The position numbers and the translations under genes were made by a program. A DNA stretch of 64,000 nt, taken from the NCBI GenBank assembly GCA_001940985.1, contig MSHB01000025.1, positions 35,613-99,612 of the forward strand. The letters run 5' to 3'. The notes under the pieces are model-generated. The model did no database searches. It was not told where the DNA came from and saw only the letters and a program-made list of their open reading frames with translations. Positions 1 through 8,097 of the stretch are shown here, piece by piece; within the stretch, counting starts at the first letter, position 1, and every line of letters begins with the position of its first letter. The stretch comes from Mollicutes bacterium Phil14 (lineage in GTDB: Bacteria; Bacillota_I; Bacilli_A; ML615J-28; CAG-698).

Positions 1-2
1 TA

Positions 3-1313
3 GAAATAAATGCTATTTTTGAAGAAATGGTAGATGAAAAAGAAAAAATCCAAAGTGTAATTTCTGAATTAGAAGAATATTTTAATGGTTTAGAATATCC
101 TTTAGTTAATGGAACAATTAACCTTCCTAAATTAAACAATGATATAACTATTAAATGGAAATCAAGTGATGAAAAAGTAATTGGACTTGATGGTAGAGTT
201 AGACAACCATATACAGATAAAAAACAAGAAGAAGTGATATTAGAAACTTTGCTTTCATTAAATGGATGCGAGTTAAGTGCAAAGTTTAATATTACTGTAA
301 AGCGCGGATATAAAGATTTAAGCAAAGGAATTAATGCCGTATACAATTATAATAGTAGTTATTTAAGTGAAGCAGCACTTAAAACTTTTGATATTGTTTA
401 TTTTGCATTTTTAGGTTTAAGGCTTGATGCTAGTGGAAATTTCAGTAACTCTTTAGCTACAAAAACTAAAATAAACGGATATAAAGATAAACTACACAAA
501 GAAGGTGGCCGTGCTTTAGTTTCGTTAGTTGCTAATTCAGGTGATGCTCCAAATAACATTAGAAAGGTAGCCGAAAACGATGAAAGCCTAGATAGATTAG
601 CTAATAATTTGCTAACTTTCTGTAAGGAAAATGATTTAGATGGAGTAGATATAGATTGGGAAACACCTGGCGAGAGTGGTGGATTAGCTTATACAAAACT
701 AATGAAAAAGATTTATGAAGTATTTAAGGCTGATAATGAAGAGTACTTAGTGACAAGTGCAATAGGTGCTGGTCCATGGCAATATACAAAATATAATTTA
801 GTAGCAAGTGCTAAATATCATGATTATATAAATATGATGTCATATGATATGCACATAGGTACAGTTTCTAGTTTTCACAATGCTTTGTATTACAAGACTA
901 AAGCAACGGCTAATCAATGTAGTATTCATGATAGTGTGGCAATATATAATAGTGTAGGAATTAAAAATAGTCAAATTATTATTGGTGTGCCATTTTATGG
1001 AAGAAGGATGATATCTACTAATGGGCTAGGTCAAAGCGGAACTCATGATGGTGCTGTTACTCAAACAAAAATTAATAATTATATTAAGAGTGGAAAGTAC
1101 ACTATGCATTTTGATGAAGACTGTAAAGTACCATATCTATATAGTGAAAGTCAAAAAACATTTGTTACATATGAAAATGAAAGAAGTATTATGTGTAAAT
1201 GGCAATATATATCAGAAAATAAACTGGCTGGTATGATGAGTTGGCAACTTACACAAGATAGTAATGATAAACTTACTTTAGCGATGAAAAGTGGAAAAAG
1301 TCGTTATATGTAA
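3..1313 (+). CDS. GH18-family glycosidase with Ig-like domain, 5' truncated
   Basis: The reading frame is open to the left edge of the window (no stop before the first ATG at 27), so the true start lies outside; 436 residues are visible. Counting from that ATG, residues 10-90 look like a degenerate bacterial Ig-like domain (WKSSDEKVIGLDG motif). Residues 100-420 are a GH18 barrel with the catalytic signature DGVDIDWE at 205-212, the last Glu being the expected acid/base. GH18 enzymes cleave chitin or peptidoglycan-type N-acetylglucosamine links; the substrate here is unknown. Spore cortex lytic enzymes of the YaaH/SleL type also use this fold, but no LysM domain is visible. The gene ends about 95 bp before rpiB. 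Confidence 0.8.
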   Translation, partial: EINAIFEEMVDEKEKIQSVISELEEYFNGLEYPLVNGTINLPKLNNDITIKWKSSDEKVIGLDGRVRQPYTDKKQEEVILETLLSLNGCELSAKFNITVKRGYKDLSKGINAVYNYNSSYLSEAALKTFDIVYFAFLGLRLDASGNFSNSLATKTKINGYKDKLHKEGGRALVSLVANSGDAPNNIRKVAENDESLDRLANNLLTFCKENDLDGVDIDWETPGESGGLAYTKLMKKIYEVFKADNEEYLVTSAIGAGPWQYTKYNLVASAKYHDYINMMSYDMHIGTVSSFHNALYYKTKATANQCSIHDSVAIYNSVGIKNSQIIIGVPFYGRRMISTNGLGQSGTHDGAVTQTKINNYIKSGKYTMHFDEDCKVPYLYSESQKTFVTYENERSIMCKWQYISENKLAGMMSWQLTQDSNDKLTLAMKSGKSRYM

Positions 1314-1408
1314 AAAAATTTTTAATAGTTTACAAAAGACAAAAATTTGGTATAATAATAAAAAATATGTAGAATAACTTAATTATTATTTTGATTAGGA
1401 GGAACAAT

Positions 1409-1870
1409 ATGAAGATTTCTTTGGGATGCGATCATGGTGGTTTTAAATTAAAAGAAGAAATAAAAAAAGCTTTGATAAATGAAGATATTGAAGTTATTGA
1501 CTGCGGATGCTTTAGTGAAGAAAGAGTAGATTATCCTGTATTTGCTAAAAAGGTTTGTGAAAATGTGCAAAAAAAAGAATGTGATTATGGTGTTCTTGTT
1601 TGTACAACAGGAATTGGTATGAGTATTGTAGCTAACAAATACAAAGGTATACGTGCGGCTTTAGTAACAAATATTGAAAGTGCACATTTGACAAGACAAC
1701 ATAATGATAGCAATATTATTTGTTTGTCACAAAAGTTTACAGAAACTAAAGATGCCATTGAATATGTTTTGACTTTTATTAGTGAAAAATTTATTTATGG
1801 ACGTCACGAAAATAGAATAAAAATGATAGAAGAGGTAGAAGAAAATGAAAGGAAAACTAATAGTATTTAA
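1409..1870 (+). CDS. rpiB: Ribose-5-phosphate isomerase B
   Basis: RpiB interconverts ribose 5-phosphate and ribulose 5-phosphate in the pentose phosphate pathway (cytoplasm). The 153-residue product has the usual length, CDHGG near the N-terminus, the active-site loop [10 protein letters not shown] with Cys65 as the expected catalytic base, and the TRQHND segment with the phosphate-binding histidine. ATG 1409 follows a perfect AGGAGG at 1397-1402; an upstream in-frame TTG at 1391 lies before that site and is not the start. The end overlaps upp by 26 bp, so the two are cotranscribed and supply ribose phosphate/PRPP chemistry for base salvage. LacA/LacB subunits are related, but the gene stands alone. 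Confidence 0.93.
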   Translation: MKISLGCDHGGFKLKEEIKKALINEDIEVIDCGCFSEERVDYPVFAKKVCENVQKKECDYGVLVCTTGIGMSIVANKYKGIRAALVTNIESAHLTRQHNDSNIICLSQKFTETKDAIEYVLTFISEKFIYGRHENRIKMIEEVEENERKTNSI

Positions 1871-2474
1871 CCATCCACTTATCAATCACAAATTGGCACT
1901 TATGAGAGATGAAAAAACAGGAACTAAAGATTTTCGTCAAACTTTATCTGAAATTGGTATGCTAATGGCATACGAAGTTACTCGTGATTTACCTACAAAA
2001 GAAGTATTAGTCAAAACACCTGTAGATGTAGCAAAATGCCAAACATTGGCTAAAGAAGTTGTAGTAGTACCTATTTTAAGAGCAGGTCTTGGAATGGTAG
2101 ACGGTATTACAGCTTTAATTCCAACTGCAAAAGTTGGGCATATTGGTCTTTATCGTGATGAAGAAACTTTGGAACCTAAAGAATATTATGCAAAATTCCC
2201 TACTGTGATAACAGAAGCAACGGTTTTAGTAGTTGATCCAATGCTTGCGACAGGTGGAAGTGTAGTTCATGCAATTAAAGTATTAAAAAAACGTGGCGTT
2301 AAAGATATTAGCTATGTTGGTCTTGTTGGAGCTCCAGAGGGAGTTAAAAGAGTTCAAGAAGAACATCCTGATGTAAATATTTTCTTAGCCGCATTAGATG
2401 AAAAATTAAATGAAAAAGGATATATAGTTCCTGGATTAGGTGATTGTGGTGATCGCTTATATGGTACAAAATAA
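1845..2474 (+). CDS. upp: Uracil phosphoribosyltransferase
   Basis: Upp converts uracil and PRPP to UMP for pyrimidine salvage. The 209-residue protein has the typical length and family motifs: the N-terminal [14 protein letters not shown] segment, the PRPP-binding loop [14 protein letters not shown] around residues 125-140, and the C-terminal PGLGDCGDR uracil-binding segment. The start lies inside the 3' end of rpiB and the stop overlaps the next ATG by one base (TAATG), which points to translational coupling through the operon. Confidence 0.96.
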   Translation: MKGKLIVFNHPLINHKLALMRDEKTGTKDFRQTLSEIGMLMAYEVTRDLPTKEVLVKTPVDVAKCQTLAKEVVVVPILRAGLGMVDGITALIPTAKVGHIGLYRDEETLEPKEYYAKFPTVITEATVLVVDPMLATGGSVVHAIKVLKKRGVKDISYVGLVGAPEGVKRVQEEHPDVNIFLAALDEKLNEKGYIVPGLGDCGDRLYGTK

Positions 2475-2974
2475 TGAAAATATATACTAGAAATGGCGAC
2501 AAAATGAAGACTACTACTTTTAAAGGCCAAGTTTATAAAAGTGATTTGGTAATAGAAGTAGAAGGAACTTTAGATGAAGCTACAACAGTGCTAGCTTTTG
2601 CTAGAGCAAATAATACTGATAAAGACATTAAAGATATTTTAGAAAAACTCATCAACAAGATGTTTGTTTTTGGAAGTGAATTTTTGGGATATACTAGTAA
2701 TAAATTGACTAGTAATGATACTCTTGAGTTAGAGAATATAATCGATAAATATAGCGAAAAAATGGAAAAAAACAATGATTTTATTGTGCCAGGTCAAAAT
2801 GTTCGCAGTGCTAGTATTCATCTTGCTAGAACGACAATTCGTAGATTAGAAAGAAGAGTTGTTGCGTATTACAGAGAATATGAAGATGAAAGAAATGATA
2901 CATTATTGATGTTTATTAATCGAATCTCTGATTTATTATTTATTTTGGGTAAATGGGAGGATTTACATCAATGA
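2474..2974 (+). CDS. PduO-type ATP:cob(I)alamin adenosyltransferase-like protein
   Basis: The family transfers the adenosyl group of ATP to cob(I)alamin to make coenzyme B12. Visible features are the N-terminal nucleotide-binding segment YTRNGDKMKTTTF (canonical form is YT-x-x-GD-x-G-x-T), VEGTLDEATT, the central SASIHLARTTIRRLERRVV helix with the conserved Arg pair, and the C-terminal NRISDLLFILGKW. At 166 residues it is slightly short, and the Gly after GDK is replaced, so activity is probable but unproven. It is coupled to upp (TAATG) and overlaps the next start (ATGA). A cobalamin riboswitch at 38.9 kb independently suggests B12 use. Confidence 0.78.
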   Translation: MKIYTRNGDKMKTTTFKGQVYKSDLVIEVEGTLDEATTVLAFARANNTDKDIKDILEKLINKMFVFGSEFLGYTSNKLTSNDTLELENIIDKYSEKMEKNNDFIVPGQNVRSASIHLARTTIRRLERRVVAYYREYEDERNDTLLMFINRISDLLFILGKWEDLHQ

Positions 2975-3189
2975 TTGATTATTATGTTCAAGTATGGTAT
3001 TTTGTTATTTTTATTCCAGTTAGCATTGCTGCTTATTTTGCTCTTATGGCAATAGATTTCTCTAAGATATTCAAAAACAATTCAACTTGGCAAATTAGAG
3101 TGATCACTTTGTTGATAAGCATCAGTTTAGGTTTTATAATTGCTGATGGGGTTTTAGGAATAATCACTAGATTAATTTCAACTATTTAA
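2971..3189 (+). CDS. DUF1146 (YwzB-like) small membrane protein
   Basis: The 72-residue product has two hydrophobic segments separated by a short basic loop (KIFKNNSTWQIRV) and a second segment beginning SISLGF, matching the DUF1146/YwzB pattern. Its function is unknown. ATG 2971 is chosen because GGGAGG at 2955-2960 precedes it; a start further upstream would place that site inside the gene. It overlaps the previous stop (ATGA). In Bacillus this family lies just upstream of murA, spoIID and spoIIQ; here spoIIQ follows directly. Confidence 0.75.
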   Translation: MIDYYVQVWYFVIFIPVSIAAYFALMAIDFSKIFKNNSTWQIRVITLLISISLGFIIADGVLGIITRLISTI

Positions 3190-3199
3190 TTAAAAAAAT

Positions 3200-3229
3200 G
3201 TATAAATAAATATTACTTTGATAATAATA
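3200..3229 (+). promoter_or_regulatory. Candidate forespore-sigma (SigF/SigG-like) promoter of spoIIQ
   Basis: GTATA at 3200-3204, a 15-base spacer and GATAATAATA at 3220-3229 fit the Bacillus SigF pattern GYWTA-N15-GGNRANANTW at every position except the second base of the -10. In Bacillus spoIIQ is transcribed by SigF. The -10 ends 19 bases before the GTG start, so the leader would be very short. The AT-rich background makes chance matches possible. Confidence 0.45.
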
Positions 3230-3248
3230 ACTATTGAGGTGATAATTT

Positions 3249-3899
3249 GTGATTAAATGGTTTAAAAATTTAACAAGAGAAGGGTTACAAAGATTACTTT
3301 TCTTTGGAGTTTTAGTATTAGTAGCAGGAGCTTTCATACTTGCCTTTACATTAGGTAATAATAATGAAGGTAATATAGTTCCTGATGACCCTATTGATAA
3401 TCCAAGTGATGATGATCCAAAAGAACCAACAAAACAAACTGCAGAGACTTTCAAAATTCCTTGTGAATTAGAAAAATATACGGTTTTAAGAAAATTCTAT
3501 CAAATTGATGACGAAGAAGAATCTCAAGAAATGTCAGTTATCCAATTTGGTTCAAAATATTTCTTGAGTCGTGGTATTTCTATTAAAGATGAAAATGATA
3601 ATGAATTTTCTGTTATTGCTGCAATGTCAGGAACAGTTAAAGAAGTTAGTGAAAGTCCTATCTATGGATTAACAGTAGTTCTTGATCATGGTGATGACAT
3701 TACAACTGAATATATCAGTTTATCAAATGCCACAGTAAAAGTTGGTGACAAAGTTGTTCAAGGTCAAAAACTTGGTACTTCAGGAAAAAATGAATACGAT
3801 GCTAAAGCTTCAAATCATTTACATTTTAAGGTTAGTAAAAATGGAAAGTATTATAATCCTTTAGATATACTTGGCAAGAAAAAAGAAGAAATTAAGTAA
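3249..3899 (+). CDS. spoIIQ: SpoIIQ-like LytM-domain forespore protein
   Basis: SpoIIQ sits in the forespore membrane and forms the channel with SpoIIIAH across the intermembrane space during engulfment. The 216-residue protein has one N-terminal transmembrane helix (about residues 15-37), an acidic linker, and a C-terminal LytM/M23 domain. The second zinc motif HLHF is kept (190-193), but the first histidine and aspartate of H-x-GID are replaced (S-R-GIS, about 107-111), as in the inactive Bacillus subtilis SpoIIQ. GTG 3249 is preceded by GAGGTGAT at 3236-3243. Position after DUF1146 and near spoIIID matches the Bacillus neighbourhood, though murA and spoIID are not here. Confidence 0.8.
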   Translation: MIKWFKNLTREGLQRLLFFGVLVLVAGAFILAFTLGNNNEGNIVPDDPIDNPSDDDPKEPTKQTAETFKIPCELEKYTVLRKFYQIDDEEESQEMSVIQFGSKYFLSRGISIKDENDNEFSVIAAMSGTVKEVSESPIYGLTVVLDHGDDITTEYISLSNATVKVGDKVVQGQKLGTSGKNEYDAKASNHLHFKVSKNGKYYNPLDILGKKKEEIK

Positions 3900-3937
3900 G
3901 AATGATGAATGTCAATGACATAAGTCATTCTTTTTTT
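3898..3937 (+). terminator. Intrinsic terminator after spoIIQ, two-tier stem
   Basis: Outer arms AAGAATGA (3898-3905) and TCATTCTT (3925-3932) enclose a separate inner stem ATGTC/GACAT, and a run of seven T follows. The outer arm begins at the stop codon. Confidence 0.85.
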
Positions 3938-3948
3938 ATAAAAATAAC

Positions 3949-3977
3949 TTGACTTTGAAAAAGTTAAAGAATATAAT
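3949..3977 (+). promoter_or_regulatory. SigA-type promoter of the DUF2089 gene
   Basis: TTGACT at 3949-3954, a 17-base spacer and TATAAT at 3972-3977 lie about 37 bases before the start codon. Confidence 0.8.
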
Positions 3978-4013
3978 ATTATTGATTTAATAAAATTAAA
4001 GGAGACTTTAATA

Positions 4014-4319
4014 ATGTTAAAATATGAAGAGCTACCAAGTTGGATATTGAACCTAGAAGAGGATGATATAAAATTTATTAAAAAATTTATTATGTCATCT
4101 GGTTCTTTAAAGGAAATGGCTAAAGATTATAATATTACATATCCAACTATGAGGATAAAGTTAGATAAATTAATAGAAAAAGTTAAAGATAGTGATGTTG
4201 AAATAAATGATTCTTATACAGATATTATAAAAAAAATGGCATTAGATGATAAGCTAGAGTTATCAACAGCTAAAGAGTTATTAGCACAATATCGTAAAAT
4301 GAAACAAAGAATAGAATAA
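4014..4319 (+). CDS. DUF2089-family small HTH protein
   Basis: This 101-residue protein matches the DUF2089 pattern: LPSWILNLEEDDIKFIKKF, then SGSLKEMAKDYNITYPTMR, which reads as a helix-turn-helix, and LDKLIEKV. The family is presumed to regulate transcription, and targets are unknown. The usual N-terminal zinc-binding part is absent, leaving only the helical domain. It has its own strong promoter and GGAG ribosome site, and ends convergently with the minus-strand ABC gene. Confidence 0.75.
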   Translation: MLKYEELPSWILNLEEDDIKFIKKFIMSSGSLKEMAKDYNITYPTMRIKLDKLIEKVKDSDVEINDSYTDIIKKMALDDKLELSTAKELLAQYRKMKQRIE

Positions 4320-4340
4320 TTTTTTCCTTTCGCATAAATA

Positions 4341-4432
4341 AAAAAAGCAAGGTTACTGAAATAATTAAATGATAATAGGCATATTCTACTAATGCTTATT
4401 AATACTTTATTATTTCAATTGCCTTGCTTTTT
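4341..4432. terminator. Three-tier nested bidirectional terminator
   Basis: Arms AAAAAAGCAAGG (4341-4352) and CCTTGCTTTTT (from 4422) enclose GAAATAAT/ATTATTTC (4358-4365, 4409-4416), which in turn enclose an imperfect ATAATAGGCAT/ATGCTTAT stem. A/T runs flank both ends, so it can stop transcription from the DUF2089 gene and from the convergent ABC gene. Confidence 0.8.
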
Positions 4433-4433
4433 G

Positions 4434-5333
4434 TTATAATATCTGTTCGTATTTCTTTTCCTTTAATTCTCTTAAGTTAACCAAATATATAAAAACTTTT
4501 TGTACAGGGACTTCAGATATTTTTATTAAGTATTTTTGGAATTTTCTGACATCATCCTTGTTTAATTTTTTTCTTACACAAACAGTTAGGGTGTTACTCC
4601 TTTTTTCAACACCAATTACTTTTACTCCATTTATAAGTGATTTTAGAACTTCACTTTTTCCTGTTAAATATCGGAAGTTGTTTTTAATTTCTTCATTTGT
4701 GAAGTGTTCAATTAATTTTCCTTTATCTAAAAATAGAATTTTATCAAACAAATAATCAATTTCATCTATAAAATCAGAAACAATTATAATAGTTCTAGGG
4801 TATCTTTCATGGTGCTTGTATAAAAAATTAAAGAAATCATATCTATCTTTTATATCAACTCCATTTACAGTATCATCTAAAAAAGTAATATTAGCCAAAG
4901 AAGCTAGAGAAATAATACCAGATAATAACTTTTTTTGGTTATCTAGTAGACTTAGATAAGTATCATTGGGGTTAATTCTAAAGTGTTCTAATAATTCATA
5001 TGCATAAAAATTATCCCATTTTGGGAAATGTTTTGACATATCTTTAAGGACTGTTTTAATTGTGGAATATGATGCAAAAGTAGTGTTTTTAGAAATGAAA
5101 CAAAATCTCGATGTCAAGTTTTTGTCATTAGTTAAAACTTTGCCATCTAAATATATACATCCTTCATTAGGATATGATTTTGCTGTCATAAGGTTCAATA
5201 AAGTGTCTTTACCAGAGTCACTTTTTCCAACAATTGCATAAATTTTGTTGTCTAAAAAATTATAACTAAAATTTTTGATGGAATTATGATTTTGATCTAA
5301 CTTTGTAATATTATCGCAAATTAAAACTGACAT
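4434..5333 (-). CDS. Degenerate ABC-type ATPase (YtrB-like)
   Basis: The 299-residue protein has the length and outline of an ABC ATPase of the YtrB type. Its key motifs are altered: Walker A reads GKSDSGKDT (Asp in place of the Mg-binding Ser/Thr), the LSGGQ signature reads LSLLDNQ, Walker B reads FLDDTVNGVD (Asp instead of the catalytic Glu), and the switch His is Asp (VSDFIDE). ATP hydrolysis is doubtful, and no permease gene is adjacent. I chose the ATG at 5333 because AGGAG lies 12 bases upstream of it, inside the longer frame that could begin at 5357 or 5366. Function unknown; it may be a regulatory or relic protein. Confidence 0.7.
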   Translation of the reverse strand: MSVLICDNITKLDQNHNSIKNFSYNFLDNKIYAIVGKSDSGKDTLLNLMTAKSYPNEGCIYLDGKVLTNDKNLTSRFCFISKNTTFASYSTIKTVLKDMSKHFPKWDNFYAYELLEHFRINPNDTYLSLLDNQKKLLSGIISLASLANITFLDDTVNGVDIKDRYDFFNFLYKHHERYPRTIIIVSDFIDEIDYLFDKILFLDKGKLIEHFTNEEIKNNFRYLTGKSEVLKSLINGVKVIGVEKRSNTLTVCVRKKLNKDDVRKFQKYLIKISEVPVQKVFIYLVNLRELKEKKYEQIL

Positions 5334-5412
5334 TTTATCACTATTCTCCTTATTCATAATATACACTTTTTTTGAAAAAAAGTCAATTGTTGTTATAGAA
5401 AATTAACTTTTG

Positions 5413-5421
5413 CATATAGAT
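5413..5421 (+). promoter_or_regulatory. Possible SigE-like -10 before spoIIID
   Basis: CATATAGAT resembles the SigE -10 CATACAAT, with a poor -35 (GTTATAG) 14 bases upstream. Bacillus spoIIID is SigE-dependent. The match is weak. Confidence 0.25.
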
Positions 5422-5440
5422 AAATTGTAGGAGAGATAAA

Positions 5441-5740
5441 ATGGATTTTAAAATTCAAAGAAGAGTATTAGAAGAAGCAAAAATTTTTTTGCAAGATAGA
5501 AGTACTGTTCGTGAAGTAGCAAAAAAAGTTAGTGTAAGTAAAAGCACAATTCATAAGGACTTTGTTGAGAAACTTCCTTTAATAAATAACGATATATATG
5601 AAGAAGTTAGTGCTTTATTAAATTATAATAAGAATGTTCGTCACATTAGAGGCGGCGAAGCAACAAAAAAAGTTTTTGAAAAACGCCAAGCAAAAAATCC
5701 TCTTATATTAGATGAAAATAATGGGCAATTAAGTTTATGA
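5441..5740 (+). CDS. spoIIID: Sporulation transcription factor SpoIIID
   Basis: SpoIIID is the mother-cell DNA-binding protein that activates or represses many SigE genes and promotes SigK production. The 99-residue product carries the HTH TVREVAKKVSVSKSTIHKDF (about residues 23-42), ERLP-like EKLPLIN, LNYNKNVRHIRGGEAT and a basic C-terminal tail, all diagnostic of the family. GGAGAG precedes ATG 5441. In Bacillus it lies near spoIIQ and mbl; here a minus-strand ABC gene separates it from spoIIQ. Confidence 0.93.
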   Translation: MDFKIQRRVLEEAKIFLQDRSTVREVAKKVSVSKSTIHKDFVEKLPLINNDIYEEVSALLNYNKNVRHIRGGEATKKVFEKRQAKNPLILDENNGQLSL

Positions 5741-5775
5741 AAAAAGCTTAAAAATACAGTACAAGCCTAAAAATA

Positions 5776-5799
5776 GGCGTTATTTTTGATGATAACGCC
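5776..5799. terminator. Hairpin between spoIIID and the convergent yigZ-like gene
   Basis: GGCGTTAT (5776-5783) pairs with ATAACGCC (5792-5799). On the minus strand it is followed by TATTTTT, so it mainly suits the yigZ-like transcript. Confidence 0.6.
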
Positions 5800-5802
5800 G
5801 CT

Positions 5803-6411
5803 TTAAAGAGAAATTGTGCTTTCTTTAATGATTTCAATTTTTATTTCATTTTTTGTAAGAGAAATTAAATCATTTTTAATTTTTACAAAATTGCTTTTTG
5901 GAATTTGATATATTAGTTTTACTAATGAATCAAATTCTTTTTTTATTAATTTATAATCAACTAAAGTTTTAGTAATGAGATTAACATACGAATATGCAAA
6001 AGTTAATTCAATTTCTAAACAAGGAGCAAGGGAAAAGAATTTAGCATTAATTAATGCTTGAGCTGTAGTTGATGAATAGGCTCTAACTAGTCCACCAGCA
6101 CCCAATTTTATTCCTCCAAAATATCTTGTTACAATAGCTAAAACGTTAGTCAATTCGTTCTTCTTTAAAACATCATATATTACTACACCTGCAGTTTGGC
6201 TTGGCTCTCCATCATCACTTGCTTTAACAATATCAGCATTAACCCCAAGGACATAAGCATAGCAGTTGTGCGTAGCATCATAGTATTTTTTGCGTACTTT
6301 TGTGAGGATATCATTTATTTCTTCAATTGAAGAGACTGGGTATATATTAGCGATGAATTCACTTTTTTGAATTGTTTGAAGCGAACTATAGCATTCTTTG
6401 ATAGTTTTCAT
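5803..6411 (-). CDS. YigZ/IMPACT-family protein
   Basis: The 202-residue protein matches the YigZ (UPF0029/IMPACT) family: KSEFIA near residue 15, KKYYDATHNCYAYVLG, SDDGEPSQTAG, and VTRYFGGIKLGAGGLVRAY, followed by a DUF1949-type C-terminal domain. The biochemical role is poorly defined; eukaryotic IMPACT binds a translation regulator. ATG 6411 is preceded by GGTGAT with the spacing common in this genome, so the longer frame from 6447 is unlikely. Confidence 0.85.
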   Translation of the reverse strand: MKTIKECYSSLQTIQKSEFIANIYPVSSIEEINDILTKVRKKYYDATHNCYAYVLGVNADIVKASDDGEPSQTAGVVIYDVLKKNELTNVLAIVTRYFGGIKLGAGGLVRAYSSTTAQALINAKFFSLAPCLEIELTFAYSYVNLITKTLVDYKLIKKEFDSLVKLIYQIPKSNFVKIKNDLISLTKNEIKIEIIKESTISL

Positions 6412-6528
6412 ATAATCACCAATAGTATTATAAGATAAAATTGTCATAAAACCAAGAAAAAATAAAAAAATATAGTAAAAAATGTGTTTTTGCTGTATAA
6501 TTAAGTTGGATGGTTATGAGGTCTTCTT

Positions 6529-8097
6529 ATGAAACAAGAATTTAAAAAAATTATTGAACAAGGGAAACATATTATAAAAATTATATCTAGTAACGGTTAT
6601 GAAGCATATTTTACTGGTGAAACTGTTAGAAATATATTACTAGATTTAGATGTTATTGATGTTGAGATTTCAACAAACGCTCCACTAGAAAATGTTGAAA
6701 GGATTTTATCTGATTTTGAAAGTGCTAGAGCAGATGATAATATCTTAGCTATTCGTGGAGATGATGTTGTCTTTATGATTAGAAGATTTCAAAGCGAATA
6801 CCGAAAAAAGAAAAATGAAAAAGCTATATTTAGTGATGGCGATGATATAATTAGTGATTTGAAAACAAGGATTTTTTCTATTGATTCTATGGCTATTAAT
6901 CTTAATGGAAAAATTACAGATATTTGTGATGGCTATCGTGACATAAACAGAAAGAAAATAAGAATTTTTGGTAATGTTAAAGGAAAACTTATTGATAATC
7001 CACTAATAGCTTTAGAAGCAATTGCACTTGTAAGTGAACTTGATTTTAGTTTAGATTATCGCAGTTTTATTAGTATTAAAAGATGTAGACAATTTAGAAA
7101 TATTAGCTTAGAAGAAATGCTTCCATATATTGACAGAATTATTTCTGGAAAGCATTTTAAACAAGCAGTTTTCTATTTGAACAAAACTAAACTTTCTAAA
7201 TATATTCCTATTATTGGAATAGAATTTAAAGCTTTAGGAAAAAAATTTCAAAAAATAGATCATGATATGATAATTGCTAAAGCTTTGGTTAGAAATGGTG
7301 AAATTGACGATGACGTTTTGAATATGTGCAAAAAGCCACAAGATATAAAAGCAGCTATTGATTTGGCAATTGTTACACCTAAGAGTCAATATGATTCAAT
7401 ACTTCTTTTCAATTATGGTGTTAAAAATGCAGTTTTAGCTAATCAGATCAATACTTTATTAGGAAGAGCATTAAAAAAGACTCGTAAAATCGAAAAAGAA
7501 TATGAAAGCCTACCAATAAAAAAAGTTTGTGATATGAAATACAAAGGTGATGATATTCTAAAACAATATCCAGATATTGATAATGAAAAACTAGTTGATA
7601 TTGTTGAAGAGATGAAGTATAAAATATTAATGAAAGAACTTCCTAACGATTATAATGAATTAAGAAATTTTGTTATTAATAAAATTGAAAAACCAATAGT
7701 TATAGAGGAAAGTAAAGATGCTAAACCTAATGTAGAAGAATTTACTTTTGAAAATGAATTTGGTACAAATTCTAGTGTATTAACAAAAGAAACTGTTGAT
7801 AGTAAAAATACTGATGATGATAAATTAGCAGTTATTGAAAAACGTATGGAAGAGTATGAAAAAAGATTATTAGAAAAAGATGAAAAAATTAATGCTTTGG
7901 AAAAAAATAATTTGAGAGCTCAACTTAATAATGATATTGATATTTTTATGCAAAAGCATTATGAAGCATTAGACAAGATTAATGTTTATGGTATGACAAA
8001 AGAAAGAATTTCTCGTGAAATTAGAAATGCTTATGAAGATATATTGATTGATAATTTAGAAAAATATAAGAAATTGAGGGACGACAACAATGAATAG
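6529..8097 (+). CDS. CCA-adding-enzyme-like nucleotidyltransferase with coiled-coil tail
   Basis: Residues 1-260 follow the class II tRNA nucleotidyltransferase/poly(A) polymerase head, but motifs are eroded: GG-x-VRD is GETVRN (30-35), the catalytic D-x-D is DVE (44-46), RDFTINA is RIFSIDS, and the base-recognising ED-x-x-R is DNPLI. The C-terminal third is charged, with a predicted coiled coil (KRMEEYEKRLLEKDEKINAL). At 522 residues it exceeds ordinary CCA enzymes. The stop overlaps the start of yhaM by 8 bases, so the pair is coupled. It could be a diverged CCA enzyme or a noncatalytic RNA-binding partner; I favour the latter only weakly. Confidence 0.65.
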   Translation: MKQEFKKIIEQGKHIIKIISSNGYEAYFTGETVRNILLDLDVIDVEISTNAPLENVERILSDFESARADDNILAIRGDDVVFMIRRFQSEYRKKKNEKAIFSDGDDIISDLKTRIFSIDSMAINLNGKITDICDGYRDINRKKIRIFGNVKGKLIDNPLIALEAIALVSELDFSLDYRSFISIKRCRQFRNISLEEMLPYIDRIISGKHFKQAVFYLNKTKLSKYIPIIGIEFKALGKKFQKIDHDMIIAKALVRNGEIDDDVLNMCKKPQDIKAAIDLAIVTPKSQYDSILLFNYGVKNAVLANQINTLLGRALKKTRKIEKEYESLPIKKVCDMKYKGDDILKQYPDIDNEKLVDIVEEMKYKILMKELPNDYNELRNFVINKIEKPIVIEESKDAKPNVEEFTFENEFGTNSSVLTKETVDSKNTDDDKLAVIEKRMEEYEKRLLEKDEKINALEKNNLRAQLNNDIDIFMQKHYEALDKINVYGMTKERISREIRNAYEDILIDNLEKYKKLRDDNNE

